Below the pieces are notes generated by a model. The model did no database searches. It saw only the letters and a list, made by a program, of their open reading frames with translations, and was not told the DNA's origin. Of a stretch of 59,740 nucleotides of DNA, positions 54,560-59,740 are shown in pieces. Made by a program: the position numbers and the translations under genes. The stretch's first letter is position 1; each line of letters opens with the position of its first letter. Origin of the DNA: Phycisphaerae bacterium (GTDB lineage: Bacteria > Planctomycetota > Phycisphaerae > Phycisphaerales > SM1A02); contig VGXN01000005.1 in assembly GCA_016873335.1 (NCBI GenBank), positions 1-59,740 of the forward strand, written 5' to 3'.

Positions 54560-55255
54560 TCAGCGCAGAATCCACTCGCGGTGTTCGCAGGGCACGGGCT
54601 CTCCCCTGCGCTCGGCGGGATCCCCTGAAACCCGATAATCAAGCTTGAGGGTCTTGTACATCATCACTTCGCCCGCCTTTGTTTGGACCTTCTGCATCTC
54701 GCTTGACATGCCGCGGATAAACAGATGCAGTTCGGTCGCGCGAAGATCGTCATCACTCCACACCACGAATCCTTCCTTCGCGTGCTCCTCACCCTGCTTG
54801 ATCTCACCAAGGACCTGGTACTGGTCCGCGATCAGTCGATTTCCGATCAGCGCCTCGACACGCTTCATGATGATCGGATCAACATTCTGTCCGGAACGGC
54901 GCACCCTGCCGTGATCCTCCAAGAGTTCGAACTTCGGCGCCCACCAACGGTCCTGCCCAGTGCGGTTCACCACCTTGTAGGTGAAGTACCAGAAGTGCTG
55001 ATTCGTCTGCGGGTCGGTGTACACGCGCAGATCACCCGGGGTGAACTCCAACTGCCACTGCCCGGGGGCGGCCTCTGGCGAGAGCGTTCGCTCACGCTCG
55101 GTCGGCAGCGGCTCGGCTGGCTGCGGTACTGCAGGTGGTGGCGCCTTGGGTGCACCGATCGGGCCAGAGTCCTGAGGGGCCGCGGCGACCATGCTTGCGG
55201 CTGTGACGCAGAGCATGGCGAGACACATGATGGACATGACAAACTGCCGTTGCAT
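54560..55255 (-). CDS. conserved secreted protein
   Basis: The 231-residue protein has a signal peptide (about 5-25, ending SMVAA), a Pro-rich linker (30-50), and a beta-rich domain: GQWQLEFTPGDLRVYTDP, FWYFTYKVVNRTGQDRWWAPKFELL, KQGEEHAKEGFVVWSDDD, LHLFIRGMSSE. I do not recognise it; planctomycete relatives are likely. TACACT ends nine bases before the ATG. It is divergent from the GNAT gene. Confidence 0.7.
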   Translation of the reverse strand: MQRQFVMSIMCLAMLCVTAASMVAAAPQDSGPIGAPKAPPPAVPQPAEPLPTERERTLSPEAAPGQWQLEFTPGDLRVYTDPQTNQHFWYFTYKVVNRTGQDRWWAPKFELLEDHGRVRRSGQNVDPIIMKRVEALIGNRLIADQYQVLGEIKQGEEHAKEGFVVWSDDDLRATELHLFIRGMSSEMQKVQTKAGEVMMYKTLKLDYRVSGDPAERRGEPVPCEHREWILR

Positions 55256-55264
55256 GAACCGCGA

Positions 55265-55291
55265 AGTGTAACGCCTGTCAGCCGATACGCT
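55265..55291. promoter_or_regulatory. divergent -10 elements between the secreted protein and GNAT genes
   Basis: In a 42-base gap, TACACT on the minus strand (55270-55265) and TACGCT on the plus strand (55286-55291) face outward, nine and six bases before their start codons. No Shine-Dalgarno sequence is seen for either gene, so both transcripts are predicted leaderless. Confidence 0.5.
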
Positions 55292-55297
55292 CACGTC

Positions 55298-56230
55298 ATG
55301 GGACGGCTCCCGCCACGTGATCAGGAAGTGCAAGAGGTCTCTGACGTGCTCCGTGAGGAGGCGGTCGTGCTCGCCTTTGGCGGCTCGCGCATGCGTGCGC
55401 AGCGCGTTCTTGAACGCCCCCGTGATCCATCGCGTGAAGCCGTGCTCGTTCTGCGTGATGACAAGGGGCGTTTGCAGCATGCGGCAGTCCTTGCGCGTGC
55501 TCCTGGGCGCACGGCACTGCTGACGATGTCCCCTCTGCGCGGCGCGGCAGACCGTCCGCGCGGCGCGCTGCTTGTCCGCGAAGCCATCGTGACGGCGCAG
55601 CGGATGGACGCCGCGGTGGTGCAGGCTCTCGTGGAGCCTCTGGCAAAGGATGATCTCGCCGCGATGGAGTCGGGGGGGATGCATCACATTGCGACGCTTG
55701 CGTATCTCGAACGAGCTGCGACGCGCGAGTGCCGCCCCCTGCCCCCAGCGCACTCCGAGATTCGCATCAGCCCGTGGGACGGAAGACAGCGTGACATGCT
55801 CGAGTCGCTGCTGTCCATGACATATGTGGATTCGCTCGACTGCCCGGGACTCGCAGAGTTGCGAAGCACGCGGGACATTCTCGATGGACACCTTTCGACA
55901 GGCGTGCTTGATTCGCGTTTGTGGCTGCTGCTCGAGTGGCGCGGCGAGACGGTCGGTGCATGCTTCATCAGCGAGATCCCGTCATCGCGCTGCATGGAAC
56001 TTGTCTACTTCGGGTTGATCCCGCGGGCTCGCGGCATCGGACTTGGGCGCGTCCTGCTTGATCACGCGCTCGCGCTCCTGAAGAGTGATCTGCGCGGTCC
56101 CGTCGCGCTTGCCTGCGATGAACGCAACACACCTGCCATGAGGCTCTACGCATCGCGCGGATTCGCCCCGCGCTTGCGGCGCGCAGCGCTTGTGTGCAAG
56201 GTGGCAACAGCCCGGCAGTCGCCCCACTGA
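55298..56230 (+). CDS. GNAT-family N-acetyltransferase
   Basis: The 310-residue protein has a C-terminal GNAT domain with the acetyl-CoA motif RARGIGLGRVLLDHAL (about 244-259), preceded by MELVYFGLIP and followed by ACDERNTPAMRLYASRGF. The N-terminal ~150 residues are another, degenerate GNAT-like or unrelated domain. The substrate is unknown. The ATG at 55298 is used; the open frame upstream to 54725 is antisense to the secreted-protein gene. Confidence 0.8.
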   Translation: MGRLPPRDQEVQEVSDVLREEAVVLAFGGSRMRAQRVLERPRDPSREAVLVLRDDKGRLQHAAVLARAPGRTALLTMSPLRGAADRPRGALLVREAIVTAQRMDAAVVQALVEPLAKDDLAAMESGGMHHIATLAYLERAATRECRPLPPAHSEIRISPWDGRQRDMLESLLSMTYVDSLDCPGLAELRSTRDILDGHLSTGVLDSRLWLLLEWRGETVGACFISEIPSSRCMELVYFGLIPRARGIGLGRVLLDHALALLKSDLRGPVALACDERNTPAMRLYASRGFAPRLRRAALVCKVATARQSPH

Positions 56231-56581
56231 GTTTCCCACAAGTTGTAGACAACTCTGCACGGCCGCGACTGTCCGAAAAGACCAGAACGCGCATATCCCG
56301 CCCAGAGCGGCACATGTGAAACACGAACTGGAAACACCGCCGAGGAGCCTTGTCAATGTTTCCGACAGCGATAGTTTTGCACCTCTGTGCCTCACGGACC
56401 GAGGCGCATTCGTTGGGCTGAAGGCAGGTGGGCGGCTGGCGTGCGGATCCAAGTCCGAGAGCCACCGCCCCCTGCCGCCTCCCACGTCTCTCCCGGACGG
56501 ATCCGAATCCCCATATCGGTCTCCTGCGTGAACTGCATTTGAGTTTGCAGTGCGCTGTCCGTCGGCTCTGACACTCCTCCG
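56231..56581. other. non-coding region upstream of dnaA, possible origin of replication
   Basis: This 351-base gap holds four GTTTC(C/A)-type motifs: GTTTCCCACA (56231-56240, plus), TGTGAAAC (56315-56322, i.e. GTTTCACA minus), TGGAAAC (56329-56335, minus) and GTTTCCG (56358-56364, plus). The first matches seven of nine bases of the standard DnaA box. A perfect AGTTGT-AG-ACAACT palindrome (56241-56254) abuts it. A GC-rich imperfect stem (about 56426-56479) follows. No AT-rich unwinding stretch is obvious, so the origin role is tentative. Confidence 0.4.
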
Positions 56582-58060
56582 ATGATTCAAATGCCTCACC
56601 AACCCGCTGCGCACCTTGGCAGCGGCAACACTCGGCGGCTGCACGAGGCGCTGATCCGCCGCGTGGGCCCATCGCGGCACGGCTTGTGGCTTGTCGACAA
56701 CGCGACCCTTGCGGTGACCGACCGGCGGCTCTGCGTGCACGCGGCGAGTCGCTTCGCAGCGGAATGGATCGAGCGGCACTTTCACGTTCACCTTCGGGCT
56801 GCCGCGGATGAGGTGCTTGGAACCGAAGCGGTCATCGACATCTCCATCGCTGCCGCGTGCGCCGAGCCGCCGACAGACATCGCGGCAGCCGATGAGTCGA
56901 CAAGGGAGACACTCCCCCTGCACCTGACCAGTCCAGCTCCGCAGGCCGCGCACGCCCGTTCACTGGAGAGCCGACCGAATGCGCCTCGTGCCGCTTCGAG
57001 CCACCGATCAATGTGGAAGCGGTTCGATGACTTTCTGGTCTGCTGTGGCAATCGCATGGCGTTCGACAGCGCCGTACGAATGGCGGAACGCGCAGCAGAC
57101 ACACCACACATGCTCTTCCTGCATGGCGCGTGCGGCGTTGGCAAGACGCATCTGTGCGAAGCGCTTTGCCGCCGCTTCACCGAGTGCACGCCGGAGGCAC
57201 GCATTCGTTGCATCACGGGCGAGCAGTTCACCAATGAGTTCATCGCGGCCGTCCGCGACGGCTCCATCGAGTCAATCCGTCGCCGTCAGCGGCGACACGA
57301 TCTGCTGGTGATCGACGATGTCCACTTCCTCGGCAACAAGAACGCGACGCAGTCGGAGTGCCTGCACACGCTGGATGCGATTGCTGCAGGCGGCGGTCGA
57401 GTGGTGTTGGCATCCGATGCGCACCCTCGGGCGATCGCGCGGTGCAGCCCTGCACTTGTCAGTCGTTTTCTTGCGGGACTGGTGGTGCAGGTTGAGCCCC
57501 TCGACCGAACTGGACGGATCGCGCTGGCCAAGCGGCGGCTTGCTGCGCGTGGACTCGATCTGGTCCCGACGGCCCTCGAGGCTCTTGTCGATCGGTCTGG
57601 CACAAGCATCCGCGAACTGGAAGGGGCCGTCCTGACCGTGTGCGCCCACCAGGCGTCACTCGGCTCCACCGCGGAGAGCGGGCATGTGCTTGTGGCACGG
57701 GCACTTGGTCATGCGGAACCGCCGCGTTCCGGTCGCCCAGTGCGGCTGTCGGAGATCATTGCAGCCGTGTGCGTGGAAACCGGACTTGAGACATCGGAAC
57801 TGCTTGGCGCTGGTCGCCATCGGCGCGTTGCCACGGCGCGCGGGCTCGCTGCGCTCCTCGCGCGCGAACTGACCACCTGTTCGTTTCCAGAGATTGCCGC
57901 GGCGCTCGGACGTTCAAGCCACTCTGCGGTGCACGCAGCGGCCACCAAGTACCGCACCTCGGTCGAGCAGCGCGAACAGGTGGATGTCGCCGGTCATCGG
58001 ATCGGAGCAGACTCGCTTGTGGAACGCACCCGGCGCAGCATTCTGACGGTGCGCGGCTGA
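56582..58060 (+). CDS. dnaA: chromosomal replication initiator protein DnaA
   Basis: The 492-residue protein has an N-terminal domain I, a variable linker (about 95-140) and the AAA+ domain: Walker A GACGVGKT (182-189), Walker B LLVIDDVHF (241-249), SRF Arg-finger region and GTSIRELEGAV sensor 2. DNA-binding domain IV runs from about 388. In the signature helix, the usual GRDHTTV reads RSSHSAV: the positions equal to E. coli R432, D433 and T436 are Ser445, Ser446 and Ala449, while the His (447) is kept. Box specificity is therefore probably altered. dnaN is not adjacent. Confidence 0.85.
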   Translation: MIQMPHQPAAHLGSGNTRRLHEALIRRVGPSRHGLWLVDNATLAVTDRRLCVHAASRFAAEWIERHFHVHLRAAADEVLGTEAVIDISIAAACAEPPTDIAAADESTRETLPLHLTSPAPQAAHARSLESRPNAPRAASSHRSMWKRFDDFLVCCGNRMAFDSAVRMAERAADTPHMLFLHGACGVGKTHLCEALCRRFTECTPEARIRCITGEQFTNEFIAAVRDGSIESIRRRQRRHDLLVIDDVHFLGNKNATQSECLHTLDAIAAGGGRVVLASDAHPRAIARCSPALVSRFLAGLVVQVEPLDRTGRIALAKRRLAARGLDLVPTALEALVDRSGTSIRELEGAVLTVCAHQASLGSTAESGHVLVARALGHAEPPRSGRPVRLSEIIAAVCVETGLETSELLGAGRHRRVATARGLAALLARELTTCSFPEIAAALGRSSHSAVHAAATKYRTSVEQREQVDVAGHRIGADSLVERTRRSILTVRG

Positions 58061-58081
58061 CGCGAAACGAAGGCAGACCGT

Positions 58082-58087
58082 TACACT
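58082..58087 (+). promoter_or_regulatory. -10 element of the secreted helical-repeat gene
   Basis: TACACT ends eight bases before the ATG at 58096; no Shine-Dalgarno sequence is present. A CTGACG lies 19 bases upstream. Confidence 0.4.
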
Positions 58088-58095
58088 CGCGGCGC

Positions 58096-59619
58096 ATGGT
58101 GGCTGCGTGTTTCCAGATTGGCGTGACTCGTGCAGTGCACGGCGCTGTCCTTGCTGCGGTGCTGTGGTTGCCACCATCGCCTACGTCGGCGCAGTACGGT
58201 CGCACCGATCATGTCGAGGGCGCCATCTCAACGCTGAAGCGTTGCTCGCTCCCCAGTCCGCGGGGCGACCACCACACACTGATCGTTGCACTTCGAGCGT
58301 TGGAAGATCCGGCACTCGCGCCGTTCTATGAGGCGCTGCTCACGTCGCCCGACTGGCGCTCGCGAATCGATGGCATCCTCGGTCTTGCCGAACTGTCGAA
58401 GGAGAGGGACCTCAATCTCGATCTCGTGCTTGCCCTCCCGAGTGCCGAGGACCGTTCGACCGCCATTCGTGCCGCGATCGGATTCGAACTGCTGAAGCCG
58501 AAGAATCTGCGCGCGCTGCTCGATGAACCCGACGTGCCATCCGTGGATGCGCTTGTGATCTGCGGCGAACTGCATCGACAGGGGCAGCCATTCCCCGCGA
58601 ATGCCGTGCGTTCGGCGTGTGCTGACCCCGCGGATGACATCGCTGGTCTCGCATCACTCCTGCTGATGGAGTCCGGCGATGACTCGGCGTGGAAAGCCTT
58701 TGTCGAGCGCTGGTCTTCGCGAAGCGACGAGATTCGCAACACGACGCTGCAGGAACTTGCGCGGGTTGGGCTGCTGTACCGCCTGAAGTCCTCGGTCCGT
58801 GGACTCGGCGAACTCGCGCGAAAGCCAAACATCAACGCGGCAACGCTCATGATGGTGAACGCCACCGCGCTTGCGCTCGAACCGAAACTTGGCGCGCGAA
58901 TGTGGAGCACCTTTGTGGAACGGGAGCGTTCACAGGCACTGCTCCTGCGAGCAGGACTGCAACTGCTCGCCCACGAAGCTGCGTGCGAAGCTGGTCTCGG
59001 TGCAAAGTTGCGGAATGGTGAGCCGCTTGTCGATGCGATTGCCGACGCGATCGATGCCAGTGCTGGTGGCGATCCGGATGCGATGGCATCGGCACTTGAA
59101 GTGGTCATCGACCGTGCAAACAAGACCAGCGCGGAGTGGGCGATTCGTCGTGCGGCTTCGCTGCCCGCGCCGCAGGCGACCCGAGTGTGGAAGCACTTGA
59201 TTGATGCCTTTCTTGGAGCGCCCGCAAATGCGATGGCGCTCTCGCCAGTTGTGCTTGATGCGGCGACGCGACTGGCGGGGAGCAACCCTGAGTTGCTCGA
59301 GCCCATGATCCGCAACGCAGATGGTGAACGGCAAGTGCAGGAGGTGCTGCTGCTGGCGCTGTGCAATGCCAGTTCGGCTGGAGGTGCGGCTGTGGCAGAG
59401 AAGGTGCGCGGGCAGTTGAGTCGCCGCGGGGATGCGTTGGCGCTTCTGGCGATTGCGCGCGCGCGCGCTGAGTTGACGCCCCAGATTCGAAGCGATCTGG
59501 GCATCGTTGCCGCGGGTGGCGGCGATCTCGATCAAAGCCTGCTCGCCCAAGCGGCATGGTTGTTCGTCAAGAGCAGCGGCAAGCAGGACAGTGCGCTCGA
59601 GCAGATGCGTGCGCCATGA
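58096..59619 (+). CDS. secreted helical-repeat protein of unknown function
   Basis: The 507-residue protein has a signal-like N-terminus (about 10-32, ending PTSAQ) and is otherwise alpha-helical, with repeating helix pairs such as LIVALRALEDPALAPFYEALL, SRIDGILGLAELSKE and TTLQELARVGLLYRLKS. The pattern resembles HEAT-like repeats but no family is recognised. The downstream aminotransferase gene overlaps by four bases (ATGA), suggesting an operon. Confidence 0.7.
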   Translation: MVAACFQIGVTRAVHGAVLAAVLWLPPSPTSAQYGRTDHVEGAISTLKRCSLPSPRGDHHTLIVALRALEDPALAPFYEALLTSPDWRSRIDGILGLAELSKERDLNLDLVLALPSAEDRSTAIRAAIGFELLKPKNLRALLDEPDVPSVDALVICGELHRQGQPFPANAVRSACADPADDIAGLASLLLMESGDDSAWKAFVERWSSRSDEIRNTTLQELARVGLLYRLKSSVRGLGELARKPNINAATLMMVNATALALEPKLGARMWSTFVERERSQALLLRAGLQLLAHEAACEAGLGAKLRNGEPLVDAIADAIDASAGGDPDAMASALEVVIDRANKTSAEWAIRRAASLPAPQATRVWKHLIDAFLGAPANAMALSPVVLDAATRLAGSNPELLEPMIRNADGERQVQEVLLLALCNASSAGGAAVAEKVRGQLSRRGDALALLAIARARAELTPQIRSDLGIVAAGGGDLDQSLLAQAAWLFVKSSGKQDSALEQMRAP

Positions 59620-59740
59620 AACTGGATATCCCGCTCAGCAAGCCAGATCTGACCGACGAGGATCGGCAGGCTGTCCTCGCCACACTTGGGGGCGGGCGGT
59701 TGACGATGGGACGCGCACTGCTCGAGTTCGAGGCGGTGCT
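59616..59740 (+). CDS. DegT/DnrJ/EryC1-family aminotransferase (partial, N-terminus)
   Basis: The visible 41 residues (LDIPLSKPDLTDEDRQAVLATL, GGRLTMGRALLEFEAV) match the start of PLP-dependent sugar aminotransferases that act in amino-sugar and polysaccharide synthesis. The gene continues past the window edge. The ATG overlaps the preceding stop (ATGA). Confidence 0.8.
   Translation, partial: MKLDIPLSKPDLTDEDRQAVLATLGGGRLTMGRALLEFEAV

Noticed and set aside
56426-56479. GC-rich imperfect inverted repeat upstream of dnaA as a terminator of the GNAT gene
   Set aside because: It lies about 200 bases past the stop and lacks a T tract; it is described only as structure in the possible origin region.

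Overview
The window looks like a chromosomal segment of a GC-rich (roughly 60-65% by eye) planctomycete, most likely class Phycisphaerae. This is inferred from the secreted protein at 19566-21095, whose Cys-rich repeats and 'VNGADLSLLLAAWG' dockerin-like tail are typical of that group, from several planctomycete-type conserved proteins of unknown role, and from scattered housekeeping genes (dnaA without dnaN, rnpA without rpmH or yidC, rpmA without rplU). No insertion sequence, integrase, phage gene or CRISPR array was seen. It reads as a densely packed core-genome region with many 1-4 base gene overlaps.

Layout. 1-2574: a small membrane protein, a truncated photolyase-like pseudogene, an AmpG-like MFS transporter and a divergent Rrf2-type regulator with three cysteines. 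2590-7975: a manganese module. An MntR/DtxR-type repressor is translationally coupled to an O-GlcNAc-transferase-like protein and a DASS anion symporter, and faces an Nramp transporter across a perfect inverted-repeat operator. 8012-10343: a small conserved protein, a DedA protein, a small basic protein and a 3-hydroxyisobutyrate-dehydrogenase-like enzyme. 10401-19361: an operon of MoxR, DUF58 and Bat genes (AAA ATPase, von Willebrand factor A and TPR proteins of the cell envelope), closed by a hairpin terminator and tRNA-Ser(CGA). 19566-22148: the secreted Cys-rich protein, then rpoZ, rnpA and yidD. 21918-32508: a tight minus-strand operon with three SPFH (HflK/HflC-like) proteins, an ABC ATPase and permease, a large conserved membrane-anchored protein, an FAA hydrolase and yidD; another ABC permease points away from it. 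33674-36280: two secreted ClpP/SppA-fold paralogs. 36367-39839: cca, plsC, cmk and a possible TIM-barrel protein. 39922-49295: gcvH, a LolD/FtsX-type ABC exporter, uvrB and uvrA. 49307-51874: a thioesterase, purN and a TPR-metalloprotease-PDZ protein. 52007-53085: hpf, a PTS EIIA and HPr. 53060-56230: obg, rpmA, a secreted protein and a GNAT acetyltransferase. 56231-59740: a putative origin-like region, dnaA, a secreted helical-repeat protein and the start of a DegT-family aminotransferase.

A recurring signal ties much of the window together. At least fifteen genes that begin transcription units have a TANNNT hexamer ending 6-10 bases before the start codon and lack a clear Shine-Dalgarno sequence. 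Genes inside operons often have GGAG-type ribosome sites. This suggests widespread leaderless transcription in this lineage.
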